The notes beneath the pieces are model-generated. The model did no database searches. It saw nothing but the letters and a program-made list of their open reading frames with translations, and was not told the DNA's origin. This document shows, one piece after another, positions 43,658 through 53,449 of a stretch of 64,000 bases of DNA. Origin of the DNA: Clostridiales bacterium (GTDB taxonomy: Bacteria; Bacillota; Clostridia; Saccharofermentanales; Saccharofermentanaceae); assembly GCA_017478485.1 (NCBI GenBank), contig JAFVDI010000020.1, positions 110,956 to 174,955 on the forward strand, in the 5' to 3' direction. Position 1 is the first letter of the stretch; each line of letters opens with the position of its first letter. The translations under genes and the position numbers were made by a program.

Positions 43658-45954
43658 TGGATATTGACCTTGCACTCAAAAACATGCCGCTTGAAGATAA
43701 GGCACGACTGATCTGCGGACGGTCACCGTTTTCTATAGGGGGCATGGAGTGCGAAGGTACTGATATCCCGGTGCTTTATATTCAGGACGGCGGAACGGGC
43801 ATCAATTTCGAGCAGCTCTTCCAGGACCGCCAGGACGGTGAGACTGAAGGCTTTTCAGCCGAAGAGATCCGCCGCGTCACCACGCTTTTCTACCATACCG
43901 ATGAACTGACCGTTCACGAGAATCTGCTCCGCGAAAAGATATCCCGCAGACTTTCAGAAATAAAAGGAAACATCTCTTCCGCCCCCGGCTGCTATCCGCC
44001 GGGCATTCTTCTCGGTGCTTCATGGAATCCTGATGTTGTGCATGAGGTCTCATGCGCCCTGGGCATGGAAGCTCAGGTCTATAAGATCGGCATCCTCCTT
44101 GGAACGCCCAACTGCAATCTTTTGAGAGACCCGAGAAACGGAAGGTTTTTCGAGGGTTATTCAGAGGACCCCTGCCTTGCCAAGATCCTTGCACCTCAGA
44201 TGTGCAAAGGTGTTGAGGAAGCAGGAGTCGCTTCAAATGCCAAGCATTTTGCCTGCAACAACTTAGAGATAAACCGCGTCGGCATTGACGAGAAGATACC
44301 GCAAAGAGCCATAGAAGAACTTTATCTGCCTGCTTTCGAAGAGTGCGCAAAAGTCTCGTCGGTCTTCATGTCGGCATACGTGTCGGTCAACGGCAGCAAG
44401 TGCACCGAGAACAGGTGGCTCCTTACGGAAGTCTTAAGGGACCGCTGGGGTTTTGACGGCGCGGTCGTCACGGACTGGGCAGCCTGCACCGGAAAAGCGG
44501 GAGATTCATTAGCGGCCGGAAACGACCTTTTCATGCCGGGTCCCTGGGATCACACTGACATTGTTGCCGCGGTAAAGGACGGGCGCGTTCCGGAAGAACG
44601 CCTTGATGAAGCTTGCAGAAGAGTGCTTGAGCTGATCAGCCGGCATTCGGGAGTCTCAGTTCCCGAAGGCTTTACCGATGAGGAATATGTTTCCAAAGGC
44701 AGAAAAGCGGCATACGATGCGGCATGCGAAGGCATTGTGATGCTGATCAACAAAGGCGCATTTCCGCTCAAAGAGGGCGGCGTAACCGTTTTCTTCGGCC
44801 GTAGCAAAGGCAGGTTCAGGGATTACGGCACGGGAAGTGCCCAGGTATTTACCGACAGGACGACAGTCCTTCCCGATGAGCTTTCAAAGATACCGGGATT
44901 TGAAAAGATCGCTTTCGACGATCTTGAAGCCTATAGAAACGGTGCAACGGCGGTCGTCATCGAGACGATGGATTCGAGTGAAGGAGCCGACAGGAAAGAT
45001 CTGAAGCTGTCTGATGAGACTTGTTCTCTTATCGATGAACTTAAGTCTGCGGGCGGAAGCGGCAGGATCTGCCTGATACTTAATACCCCGGGGCCTGTAG
45101 AACTCGGCGGTTACAAAGACTGCCTGGACGGGCTTTTCGCGGTGTTCTACCCGGGCATGGAGGGCGGACGAGCAATGGCTGACATCCTGACCGGAAAAGT
45201 AAACCCCTCAGGACATCTGCCGGTCACCTTCCCGGAAAGACTTGAGGACGTTCCGTCCTTCTTAAGTTACCCGGACAGCTTCAGCTGCGTTTACGGCGAG
45301 GGCATCTACGCAGGCTACAGAGGTTATCAGAAGAGGAAGATCAAGCCGCTTTTCCCCTTCGGATACGGCCTTTCATACACGGATTTCGAGATCGTAAAAA
45401 TGGCCTCGGAAGTTAATGACGGCAGGGTTTGTAACATTGTTACCGTCAAAAATTCCGGCAGCAGGGCAGGCAAAGTGACGCTGCAGATCTATTCGCATAA
45501 GGTGAGAGCTGATGTGCCGCGTCCGGAGAACGAACTGCGCGCATTCGGAAAGTTCTTCCTTGAAGCCGGCGAGACAAAAACGGCCGAACTTTCCTTTGAC
45601 ACATCCGAACTCAGGTATTTCGATGCCGACCGCGGAACGTTCCTGCTCGAGGAAGGCGCCTATGAGATCAGGTGCGGCTTTGACTGCGAAGATTTAAAGG
45701 CTTCGTCGCAGATCAGGATCGACGACGGTTCTCCGGAGCTCAAGTGCGGCATCTCATGGCCTTGCGGCAAGATAGCACAGCACCCTGAACTTGAAGCGGC
45801 GCTTAAAAAGGATGTGGAAACAAAAGGCGACAGCTACGGACTTTATCTGTCTGACTGCATCTACATGCCTTTCAAGCCTGTCTCGGAGATCTATCCCGGA
45901 GCAGCCGGATATGTGGAATTCCTTGCGGCATGCCGCAGTTTCAGACACGAATAG
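43657..45954 (+). CDS. Glycoside hydrolase family 3 (beta-glucosidase-like)
   Basis: 765 residues, the usual GH3 length. The N-terminal TIM barrel has the conserved GRFFEGYSEDP, KHFACNN and the nucleophile Asp273 in VVTDWAA. The C-terminal alpha/beta sandwich and a fibronectin-III-like end (FPFGYGLSYTDF) follow. No signal peptide, so it acts on imported oligosaccharides in the cytosol; glucosidase versus xylosidase is not resolved. It is coupled to accDA by a one-base overlap, with GGAG as ribosome site, an odd place for a sugar hydrolase. Paired palindromic repeats begin right after its stop. Confidence 0.9.
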   Translation: MDIDLALKNMPLEDKARLICGRSPFSIGGMECEGTDIPVLYIQDGGTGINFEQLFQDRQDGETEGFSAEEIRRVTTLFYHTDELTVHENLLREKISRRLSEIKGNISSAPGCYPPGILLGASWNPDVVHEVSCALGMEAQVYKIGILLGTPNCNLLRDPRNGRFFEGYSEDPCLAKILAPQMCKGVEEAGVASNAKHFACNNLEINRVGIDEKIPQRAIEELYLPAFEECAKVSSVFMSAYVSVNGSKCTENRWLLTEVLRDRWGFDGAVVTDWAACTGKAGDSLAAGNDLFMPGPWDHTDIVAAVKDGRVPEERLDEACRRVLELISRHSGVSVPEGFTDEEYVSKGRKAAYDAACEGIVMLINKGAFPLKEGGVTVFFGRSKGRFRDYGTGSAQVFTDRTTVLPDELSKIPGFEKIAFDDLEAYRNGATAVVIETMDSSEGADRKDLKLSDETCSLIDELKSAGGSGRICLILNTPGPVELGGYKDCLDGLFAVFYPGMEGGRAMADILTGKVNPSGHLPVTFPERLEDVPSFLSYPDSFSCVYGEGIYAGYRGYQKRKIKPLFPFGYGLSYTDFEIVKMASEVNDGRVCNIVTVKNSGSRAGKVTLQIYSHKVRADVPRPENELRAFGKFFLEAGETKTAELSFDTSELRYFDADRGTFLLEEGAYEIRCGFDCEDLKASSQIRIDDGSPELKCGISWPCGKIAQHPELEAALKKDVETKGDSYGLYLSDCIYMPFKPVSEIYPGAAGYVEFLAACRSFRHE

Positions 45955-45955
45955 A

Positions 45956-46014
45956 CAGTTATCCCCTGTTTGGTCCTCTGTTTTTGCTAAAAGTGAGGAC
46001 GTAACAGGGAACTG
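45956..46014. repeat. Paired palindromic repeat, locus B, copy 1
   Basis: Arms CAGTT-atc-CCCTGTT-tg-GTCCTC (45956-45978) and GAGGAC-gt-AACAGGGAACTG (45995-46014) pair with small internal bulges. Copy 2 begins exactly 72 nt later. The motif CTGTTTGG-nnn-TCTGTTT is shared with the minus strand of locus A. Confidence 0.8.
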
Positions 46015-46027
46015 AACGGAAAAATGA

Positions 46028-46085
46028 CAGTTATTCCCTGTTTGGTCCTCTGTTTTGCTAAAAAGTGAGGACGTAACAGGGAACG
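46028..46085. repeat. Paired palindromic repeat, locus B, copy 2
   Basis: CAGTTATTCCCTGTTTGGT (from 46028) and GAGGACGTAACAGGGAAC (46067-46084) form the same stem. The two copies are over 85 percent identical by eye, including the loop. Confidence 0.8.
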
Positions 46086-46197
46086 GAATGTAAAATGATG
46101 CCGCCGGCTGAATCCGCCAATTAAATATAAATAATGCGAAAACCCGCCGTTTAGTGTATATTATATTATTGCAAAATTCTCGAAAGGATCTTTTCTG

Positions 46198-47304
46198 ATG
46201 AGCCAATATGACTTTCTCATCGTCGGCGCAGGCCTTTACGGCGCTACTTTTGCGCGCCTTGCGACAGACGGCGGTTATAAGTGCCTGGTCATTGACAGAC
46301 GCGGACAGGTAGCCGGCAACGTTTATACCGAAAATGTCGGCGGGATCAACGTCCACAAGTACGGAGCGCACATTTTCCATACAAGTGACAGGGAAGTCTG
46401 GGATTTCGCGAACAGATTCGCTGAATTCAACCGTTACACGAATACCGTTGTAGCCAACTTCAAGGGCGAGATCTACTCAATGCCCTTCAACATGTACACA
46501 TTCAATAAGATGTGGGGAGTCATCACTCCTGAAGAGGCAAGGAAGAAGCTCGATGAGCAGATCGCTTCCGTTAAGATCGATGAACCGAAGAACCTTGAAG
46601 AGCAGGCTCTTTCACTCATCGGCCCCGATATCTACAACAAACTCATCAAGGGCTACACTGAGAAGCAGTGGGGAAGATCTGCTACAGAACTCCCCTCGTT
46701 CATCATCAAGAGGCTTCCTGTAAGGCTTACCTACAACAACAATTATTTCAACGACAGCTTCCAGGGGATCCCCGTCGGAGGCTATACAAAGTGGATCGAG
46801 AACATGCTCGAGGGCATCGAAGTAAGGACAGGCGTTGATTTCCTGGAGAACAGGGATGAGCTTTCCGCCCTCGCCGACAAGATAATCTATTCCGGAATGA
46901 TCGACGAGTACTACGGTTACAGCCTCGGCACTCTCGAATACAGAAGCCTAAGGTTTGAGACCGAATACATGCCTGACGTCAACGATTACCAGGGCAATGC
47001 GGTAGTCAACTATACTGACGCCGAGACCCCTTACACAAGGATCATCGAGCACAAGCATTTCGAATTCGGAACAGGAAAGGGTACCGCGGTCACACGCGAA
47101 TATCCTGCAGAGTGGAAGAAGGGCGACGAGCCTTACTACCCGCTCAATAACGACAGAAATAACGACCTTTACCGCAAATATCAGGAACTTGCGTCGAAAG
47201 ACGATAAGGTCTGGTTCGGAGGAAGGCTCGGAAAATATAAGTACTACGACATGGACGATACCATCGCCGATGCCGCGGCCGACTACAAAAAGATCACGGA
47301 GTAA
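46198..47304 (+). CDS. glf: UDP-galactopyranose mutase
   Basis: 368 residues. FLIVGAGLYGATFAR is the FAD-binding loop, followed by the family block KYGAHIFHTSD, then SMPFNMYTFNKMWG, EKQWGRSATELP and RLPVRLTYNNNYF. The enzyme converts UDP-galactopyranose to UDP-galactofuranose for cell-surface glycans. AAAGGA precedes the ATG. An AT-rich stretch at about 46150-46175 probably holds the promoter, though no clean hexamer pair is seen. The next gene follows after 4 nt. Confidence 0.95.
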   Translation: MSQYDFLIVGAGLYGATFARLATDGGYKCLVIDRRGQVAGNVYTENVGGINVHKYGAHIFHTSDREVWDFANRFAEFNRYTNTVVANFKGEIYSMPFNMYTFNKMWGVITPEEARKKLDEQIASVKIDEPKNLEEQALSLIGPDIYNKLIKGYTEKQWGRSATELPSFIIKRLPVRLTYNNNYFNDSFQGIPVGGYTKWIENMLEGIEVRTGVDFLENRDELSALADKIIYSGMIDEYYGYSLGTLEYRSLRFETEYMPDVNDYQGNAVVNYTDAETPYTRIIEHKHFEFGTGKGTAVTREYPAEWKKGDEPYYPLNNDRNNDLYRKYQELASKDDKVWFGGRLGKYKYYDMDDTIADAAADYKKITE

Positions 47305-47308
47305 ATCA

Positions 47309-48829
47309 ATGAAGGCACTTAAAAAAATTGTTATCGGAATCGTTGCCGCAGCAGTAATGATGTCCTCCGCAGCAGCTGCATTTGCTGATGAGACTACTGC
47401 TCCCACACAGGCACAGGGTACGAGCGAATCAACGACTTCCACTTTCGACATCTCAAAGCTGAGCTTCGACACAATGTACGGAAACCAGCTCCCTGATTTC
47501 CTTAATCATGAGTACATGTACAACGGAGAGAAGATCCCGGTCGTAGAATCAAACTACTATTTCCTTCTGACCTTCCTTCAGCTCAGCCAGTATGCTGCTT
47601 ACGGATACTATCCGGCAACTGCTGCAGGTTATCTTGACCTCGCTGCCAAATACAAGGACGGCGACAAGGAAAAGACATACGCAGAGTATTTTGTTAAGCA
47701 GGCTGAAGATTATCTCTACAGCACATACATCTTTGTCGAGCGTGCCAAGGCTGCAGGCATAAAGCTTTCAGACGAGGACAGGAAGGCGATCGAAGATGAG
47801 GTCAATGACAGGATCGAGCAGCAGGCCAAGCCCGCAGGTGTTTCACTTGATGTCATCCTGAAGCTCTACTTCGGACCCCAGTGCGATGAGAAGGCTTACC
47901 GTTCACTCCTCGAGAACGCAACTCTCGCAGGAAAGTACTCCGAAAAGTACGTAAAGGATTATAAGATCCCCGACGATAAGCTTCTGGTACCTAACGTAAG
48001 ATATGCTCTTTTCTATGCTCCGGGCGCTACCGCAAGCGCTGACGAAAAGAAGAAGGCTGAAACCGCAGCAAACGACCTTCTCAAGAAGTGCAAGAATCTC
48101 GACGATCTCAAGACTCTGGCAGAAGCAGGCCAGAAGGACGGAACGATTTACGATCAGGGCACGCTTTCAGTTCCCAAGGGAAAGATGGTTTCCGCTTTCG
48201 AGGACTGGGCATACGGCGCATCACGCAAAGAAGGCGAGATGGGCGTCATCCTGTCTCAGGAATACGGCTATTTCGTAGTCGGATACGTTGGCAAGGTCAA
48301 GCTTGACGAGGAAGAGCAGGAGCAGATCGCAAACGATGCGATGAACGCCGAGATCGAGAAGGAGATGCAGGAAAACAAGCACAATTTCCATACCGATCAA
48401 AAGTACGGTCCTGCAAAAGCTGCTCCCACGGCTGCACCCGAACCGACAGGCGAGCCGGCTACTTCACTTCCGGGCGGCGAGACAGCTCCCACGGCTCTTC
48501 CCACGGAGAGCGGAGTTACTCCTGCAGACAACGGAATGTCCAACGTTCTCATCATCGTTTTCGTTGCGATCGGCGGAGTTGCAATCATTGCAGTCATCAT
48601 AATCCTCGTAATGAACTCCAGAAATTCCGAAAAAGACGATTCCTCAAGCAAGGGTTCATCTTCTAAGAAGAGCTCTAAGAAAGCCGTTGAAGAGGACGAA
48701 GAGGAAGACGAAGAAGAGTATGAGGATGACGGCGAAGAGGAAGAGCCTGAAGAGCAGGAAGACCTCTATTCCGGAATCTCTGATGACGAAGAAGAGGAAG
48801 AAGAACCTTCCAAGAAGAGAAAGAAATAA
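47309..48829 (+). CDS. SurA/parvulin-like secreted membrane protein with acidic cytoplasmic tail (copy 1)
   Basis: 506 residues. A signal peptide (cut probably at AFA-DE) is followed by a Thr-rich linker, a helical SurA-like region (ESNYYFLLTFLQLSQY) and a parvulin-type segment at about 280-350 (SVPKGKMVSAFEDWA, then EYGYFVVGYVG). A membrane helix lies at about 410-435, then a Ser/Lys stretch and a very acidic Glu/Asp tail ending in basic residues. It probably helps fold exported proteins at the membrane; foldase activity is inference. Only weak SD-like sequence (CACGGAG) precedes ATG 47309. A paralogue lies at 54154. Confidence 0.75.
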   Translation: MKALKKIVIGIVAAAVMMSSAAAAFADETTAPTQAQGTSESTTSTFDISKLSFDTMYGNQLPDFLNHEYMYNGEKIPVVESNYYFLLTFLQLSQYAAYGYYPATAAGYLDLAAKYKDGDKEKTYAEYFVKQAEDYLYSTYIFVERAKAAGIKLSDEDRKAIEDEVNDRIEQQAKPAGVSLDVILKLYFGPQCDEKAYRSLLENATLAGKYSEKYVKDYKIPDDKLLVPNVRYALFYAPGATASADEKKKAETAANDLLKKCKNLDDLKTLAEAGQKDGTIYDQGTLSVPKGKMVSAFEDWAYGASRKEGEMGVILSQEYGYFVVGYVGKVKLDEEEQEQIANDAMNAEIEKEMQENKHNFHTDQKYGPAKAAPTAAPEPTGEPATSLPGGETAPTALPTESGVTPADNGMSNVLIIVFVAIGGVAIIAVIIILVMNSRNSEKDDSSSKGSSSKKSSKKAVEEDEEEDEEEYEDDGEEEEPEEQEDLYSGISDDEEEEEEPSKKRKK

Positions 48830-48865
48830 AGAATAACTAATTATAGTAGAGGGGCATCAGTCAAA

Positions 48866-49153
48866 ATGGAGATCACGACCGATCTGGTAAGATATCTCGA
48901 GGCATTGGGCAGGATCGAGCTTTCACCTGAAGATGAAGCCGGCATGCAGAAAGGCCTTTCGGATATCCTGGGTTATTTCGACAAACTCAATGAACTCGAC
49001 ACGACAGGTGTTGAGCCTCTGAGCCACGCGCTCGGAAGGAGCAACGTAATGCGTGAGGATACAGTCTCTAACGGAGACATGAGAGACACTGTTCTTTCAA
49101 ATGCTCCCGAGACCAAGGAAGGTACGATCCTCGTACCGAGAACATTTGATTAA
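48866..49153 (+). CDS. gatC: Asp-tRNA(Asn)/Glu-tRNA(Gln) amidotransferase subunit C
   Basis: 95 residues, the usual GatC size. LSPEDEAGMQKGLSDILGYF and TTGVEPLSHAL are the family pattern, and the C-terminus reads TILVPRTF. GatC stabilises GatA on GatB. AGAGGGG precedes the ATG. A TATAGT at about 48855 may give the gat operon its own promoter. gatA follows after 15 nt. Confidence 0.93.
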   Translation: MEITTDLVRYLEALGRIELSPEDEAGMQKGLSDILGYFDKLNELDTTGVEPLSHALGRSNVMREDTVSNGDMRDTVLSNAPETKEGTILVPRTFD

Positions 49154-49168
49154 AGGGGCGGAAAAGAT

Positions 49169-50617
49169 ATGACATCAGAAGAGATCATCAGCCTTTCCGC
49201 TCTGGAACTCGGAAAAGCAATCAAAGAAGGAAAGACCTCATCGGTCGAGGCATGCCACGCATATCTCGAGAGGATCAATGAAAGGGACGGCGAATACAAT
49301 GCGTATATCACCGTTCTTACGGAAGAGGCTCTCAAGCGTGCGGCACGCGTAGACGCTGACATTTCAGCAGGCAAGCTCACAGGCCCTCTCGCAGGCGTTC
49401 CCATTGCAGTCAAGGACAACATCTGCACCAAGGGCGTTCTTACCACATGCGGCTCGAAGATGCTTTCAAACTTCGTTCCCCCTTACGACGCAACCGTCGT
49501 AAAGAAGATCGAAGAAGCGGGCATGGTCATCGTCGGCAAGGTTAACATGGACGAATTCGCCATGGGTTCCACCACAGAGACCAGCTTCTTCGGACCCACG
49601 GTCAATCCTCACGGGATCAACAGGGTACCCGGCGGTTCTTCAGGCGGATCGGCAGCTGCAGTTGCAGCAGATCTCGCACCGATCGCACTCGGTTCTGATA
49701 CCGGCGGATCCATCAGACAGCCTTCGTCTTTCTGCGGAGTTACCGGCTTAAAGCCTACATACGGAAGCGTTTCCCGTTACGGACTCGTTGCTTTCGCATC
49801 CTCTCTCGACCAGATCGGACCGATCGCAAAGAATGCAGAAGACGCTGCAGCGCTCTATAACATCATTTGCGGCGCAGATCCCAAGGACCAGTCTTCTTCA
49901 GAGGAAGCCAAGACCGTTGACATCAGCGCTCTCGAAAACTTCTCTCTCAAGGGAAAGAAGATCGGTCTTCCCGAAGAATATTTCGGTGACGGCATCGATG
50001 CCGAGGTAAGGGAGAAGGTCAACGCTGCGATCGAGGTCATGAAGGGCCTCGGCGCGGAAGTTGAGACGTTCTCTTTCCCAATCGCGGAATATGCCATCCC
50101 GACCTATTACATCATCGCCTGCGCGGAAGCGTGCTCGAACCTTTCACGTTACGACGGAATCAAGTACGGCTACCGTCCCGAAGGCGAGATAGATCTTACA
50201 CAGCTTTACATCAAGTCCAGGAGCGAGGGCTTCGGACTCGAGGTCAAGAGAAGGATCATGCTCGGCAACTTCGTTCTCTCGTCCGGATACTATGACGCAT
50301 ACTACAACAAGGCTCTTCAGGCAAAGAACCTGATAAAGCAGTCTTTCGACAAAGCTTTCGAAAAGTATGACATCATTGCGGGACCCGTTGCGCCGACACC
50401 GGCGCTCAAGGCCGGAGAGAGCCTTTCTGATCCTCTTAAGATGTACCTTGGAGACATCTGCACGGTACTCATCAATATCGCAGGACTTCCCGCGATCTCC
50501 GTTCCGTGCGGAGAGGCAGGAGCCGAGAAGCTCCCGGTAGGTCTCCAGTTGATCGGAAAGCCGTTTGACGAAGCAAACGTTCTGGGCTTCGCTGCGGCAT
50601 ATCAGAAGAACCAGTAA
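49169..50617 (+). CDS. gatA: Asp-tRNA(Asn)/Glu-tRNA(Gln) amidotransferase subunit A
   Basis: 482 residues. Amidase signature: catalytic Lys in IAVKDNICTKG, GGSSGGSAAAVAAD and SDTGGSIRQPSSFCG with the Ser-cisSer-Lys triad. It frees ammonia from glutamine for GatB. Its presence implies indirect charging of Gln and/or Asn tRNA in this organism. Confidence 0.97.
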   Translation: MTSEEIISLSALELGKAIKEGKTSSVEACHAYLERINERDGEYNAYITVLTEEALKRAARVDADISAGKLTGPLAGVPIAVKDNICTKGVLTTCGSKMLSNFVPPYDATVVKKIEEAGMVIVGKVNMDEFAMGSTTETSFFGPTVNPHGINRVPGGSSGGSAAAVAADLAPIALGSDTGGSIRQPSSFCGVTGLKPTYGSVSRYGLVAFASSLDQIGPIAKNAEDAAALYNIICGADPKDQSSSEEAKTVDISALENFSLKGKKIGLPEEYFGDGIDAEVREKVNAAIEVMKGLGAEVETFSFPIAEYAIPTYYIIACAEACSNLSRYDGIKYGYRPEGEIDLTQLYIKSRSEGFGLEVKRRIMLGNFVLSSGYYDAYYNKALQAKNLIKQSFDKAFEKYDIIAGPVAPTPALKAGESLSDPLKMYLGDICTVLINIAGLPAISVPCGEAGAEKLPVGLQLIGKPFDEANVLGFAAAYQKNQ

Positions 50618-50639
50618 GGAACAAGGGCAGGAAAAAGAT

Positions 50640-52079
50640 ATGAGAGATTATGAAATGGTTATAGGGCTCGAGGTACACTGCGAGCTGTCGACCGAATCGA
50701 AGATCTTCTGCGGGTGCTCGACGAAGTTCGGAGGCGCGCCCAATACACATGTCTGCGAGGTATGTTCGGGTATGCCCGGAACGCTGCCGCAGCTGAATAC
50801 GAAAGTAGTTGAATATGCCGTTAAGGCGGGACTCGCACTCAATTGCGAGATCACGAGAAAGAACAAGTTCGACCGTAAGAACTATTTCTATCCCGACCTT
50901 CCCAAGGCATATCAGATATCGCAGCTCTACTTCCCGATATGCAGGAACGGCCACGTCGACATCAAGACAAGTGCAGGCACAAAGTCCATCGGGATCCATG
51001 AGATCCACATGGAAGAGGATGCCGGAAAGCTCGTCCACGATCCCGTTACGGGCATGACGATGGTCGACTTCAACCGCTGCGGCGTACCGCTCCTCGAGAT
51101 CGTCAGCGAACCTGATTTCAGGAGCGCTGAGGAAGTCATCGCTTATCTTTCCAAGCTCCGCGACACCATGCAGTACCTTGGAGTTTCCGACTGTAAGATG
51201 CAGGAAGGATCAATGCGCGCGGATGTCAACCTTTCAGTCAGACCCAGAGGCCAGAAGGAATTCGGTACAAGGACTGAGATGAAGAACATCGCATCTTTCA
51301 AGGCAATCGAGCGTGCCATCGAGTACGAGAGGGAGCGCCAGATCGACCTTATCGAGGAAGGCAATGAAGTCGTTCAGGAGACAAGACGCTGGGACGACGA
51401 GAAGGAATACACCTATGCGATGAGATCCAAGGAGAATGCACAGGATTACAAGTACTATCCTGATCCTGACCTCATGCCCATCGAGATCTCCGATGAGTAT
51501 CTCAATGAGATCAAGGCAGGTCTTCCCGAGTTTGCCGACCAGAAGAAGGCACGCTATGTCGAGGAACTGGGTCTTCCCGAGTACGATGCGGACATCATTA
51601 CGGCAAGCCCTGCGCTCGTAAAGGTCTTCGAGACCGCATGCGAAGTTACGGATTCCCCCAAGGAAGTCTCCAACTGGCTCATGACCGACCTCCTCAAACT
51701 CTGCAAGGATGCGGGAGTCGCAGCCGATGACATGAAGTTCGACGGCAAGTCCCTGGGCGTCATAATAAAAATGGTACAGGACGGAAAGATCAACCGTAAG
51801 TCAGGCCGCAAGGTCCTTGAAGAAGTATTCATGAACGGTGTTGATCCGGAAAACTACGTCAAGGAAAACGGTCTCGCCCAGGTATCTGACGCATCGGCGA
51901 TCGAGCCTGTCATCAAGGAAGTCTTAGATGCCAACACGGGTCCTGTTTCCGAGTATCTCGCAGGCAAGGAAAAGAACTTCCAGTTCCTTGTAGGCCAGTC
52001 GATGAGGGCACTCAAGGGCAAGGCGGATCCTCAGGCCGTAAGAACGACACTCGAAAAGCTTTTGGGTGAAATGAAATAA
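50640..52079 (+). CDS. gatB: Asp-tRNA(Asn)/Glu-tRNA(Gln) amidotransferase subunit B
   Basis: 479 residues. EMVIGLEVHCELST at the start, zinc-binding CGCST and CEVCSGMPG (Cys ligands), GIHEIHMEEDAGK and FNRCGVPLLEIVSEPD. The C-terminal YqeY-like tail follows. Start at ATG 50640 gives the usual GatB N-terminus; an upstream open stretch lies in gatA. The stop overlaps the next gene by one base. Confidence 0.96.
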   Translation: MRDYEMVIGLEVHCELSTESKIFCGCSTKFGGAPNTHVCEVCSGMPGTLPQLNTKVVEYAVKAGLALNCEITRKNKFDRKNYFYPDLPKAYQISQLYFPICRNGHVDIKTSAGTKSIGIHEIHMEEDAGKLVHDPVTGMTMVDFNRCGVPLLEIVSEPDFRSAEEVIAYLSKLRDTMQYLGVSDCKMQEGSMRADVNLSVRPRGQKEFGTRTEMKNIASFKAIERAIEYERERQIDLIEEGNEVVQETRRWDDEKEYTYAMRSKENAQDYKYYPDPDLMPIEISDEYLNEIKAGLPEFADQKKARYVEELGLPEYDADIITASPALVKVFETACEVTDSPKEVSNWLMTDLLKLCKDAGVAADDMKFDGKSLGVIIKMVQDGKINRKSGRKVLEEVFMNGVDPENYVKENGLAQVSDASAIEPVIKEVLDANTGPVSEYLAGKEKNFQFLVGQSMRALKGKADPQAVRTTLEKLLGEMK

Positions 52080-53449
52080 TGGGAAAAACGATAGCTGAAA
52101 TACTGCTTGTAATCTTTTTCGTCATAGTGAACGCATTCTTCTCCGGAACGGAGATGGCGGTCATTTCCCTGAGCGATGCCAAGATGCGCAAGATGGCCGA
52201 GGAAGGCCACAAGAAGGCGAAAAGGATCGTTAAGTTCATAGACAATCCCGGAAACTTCCTGGCTACGATCCAGGTAGGCGTAACGCTCGCCGGATTCCTG
52301 TCATCCGCTTTCGCCGCCAACAGCTTCGCATCGAAGCTTGCTGAGCTGGTCGATCCCGCGGGTTCATACAAATGGCTTGAATCATTCTGGACGGTCATCA
52401 TCACCATCGTTCTTTCATATTTTTCGCTCGTTTTAGGTGAACTCGTTCCCAAGCGCGTTGCCCAGAACAATCCCGAAAAGTGGGCGTTTGCGGCTGTCGG
52501 CGTGGTAGGATTCTTCGGCGTCATCCTCAAGCCCTTCGTCCTTTTGCTTACGGCTTCCACCAACGTGATTCTCAAGCTCTTCAAGATCTCCCCGACGCAC
52601 ACAGACAAGAGCGTCACCGAGGAAGAGATCCGCATGATGGTCGACGTAGGTTCCGAATCCGGAAACATCGAGGATTCCGAAAAGGAAATGATCGACAACG
52701 TCTTCGAGTTCAACGACAAGGAAGTCTCGGAGATCATGACCCACAGAAAGAAGATCGTATCGCTCCCCATCGATGCCGAGTTCAGCGAGGTAATGAGGGT
52801 AGCGCGTGAAGAGAAATACACCAGGATCCCCGTCTACGAAGACACGATCGATGACATCAAGGGAATACTGCACATTAAGGATCTCATCGGCATCATGCCG
52901 CCTGATGAGGAGCACCCGTTCGTGCTCGAAAAGTTCATCAGAGAGCCGTTGTTCGTTCATGAGACACGTAAGATCTCATCTCTTTTCGGCGAGATGAAGA
53001 CCTCCGGAATGCAGATGGCCGTCATCATCGACGAGTACGGCGGAACGATGGGTATCTGCACAATTGAGGATATGCTCGAAGAGCTCGTAGGAAACATCAC
53101 CGATGAGTTTGACGATGAGGAGCAGTCCCTCGTCAAGCTTTCCAACGGCGACTACATCGTTGCGGGAGACATGACGCTGAGCGATCTCGAGAATGAGCTC
53201 GACACAGAGCTGACGGATGAGGAGTACGATACCATTGCAGGTCTCGTTATCCAGCTTCTCGACAGGGTTCCTGAAGAGAAGGAAAAGCCGATCGTTCACT
53301 ATAAGAATCTCGACATCAAAGTCCTGAAGATCGAGGAGCGCGCGATCGCGAAAGTTCTTATCCACGTCAACAAGCCGGTCGTCAATGACGATGAATCCGG
53401 TGAAAAGGATTCAGACCGGGAGAATGCTGATGCAAAAAAAGAAGATTGA
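52079..53449 (+). CDS. CNNM/CorC-family membrane protein (hemolysin C type)
   Basis: 456 residues. An N-terminal CNNM/DUF21 domain with three or four helices (FFSGTEMAVISLSDAKM, then ATIQVGVTLAGFLSSAFA), a pair of CBS domains (about 215-340; MTHRKKIVSLP, then RIPVYED), and a C-terminal CorC/HlyC domain (GDYIVAGDMTLSDLE). The family exports or balances Mg2+ or related cations. It is coupled to gatB by a one-base overlap (TAATG), though no direct link with tRNA amidation is known. Confidence 0.9.
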   Translation: MGKTIAEILLVIFFVIVNAFFSGTEMAVISLSDAKMRKMAEEGHKKAKRIVKFIDNPGNFLATIQVGVTLAGFLSSAFAANSFASKLAELVDPAGSYKWLESFWTVIITIVLSYFSLVLGELVPKRVAQNNPEKWAFAAVGVVGFFGVILKPFVLLLTASTNVILKLFKISPTHTDKSVTEEEIRMMVDVGSESGNIEDSEKEMIDNVFEFNDKEVSEIMTHRKKIVSLPIDAEFSEVMRVAREEKYTRIPVYEDTIDDIKGILHIKDLIGIMPPDEEHPFVLEKFIREPLFVHETRKISSLFGEMKTSGMQMAVIIDEYGGTMGICTIEDMLEELVGNITDEFDDEEQSLVKLSNGDYIVAGDMTLSDLENELDTELTDEEYDTIAGLVIQLLDRVPEEKEKPIVHYKNLDIKVLKIEERAIAKVLIHVNKPVVNDDESGEKDSDRENADAKKED

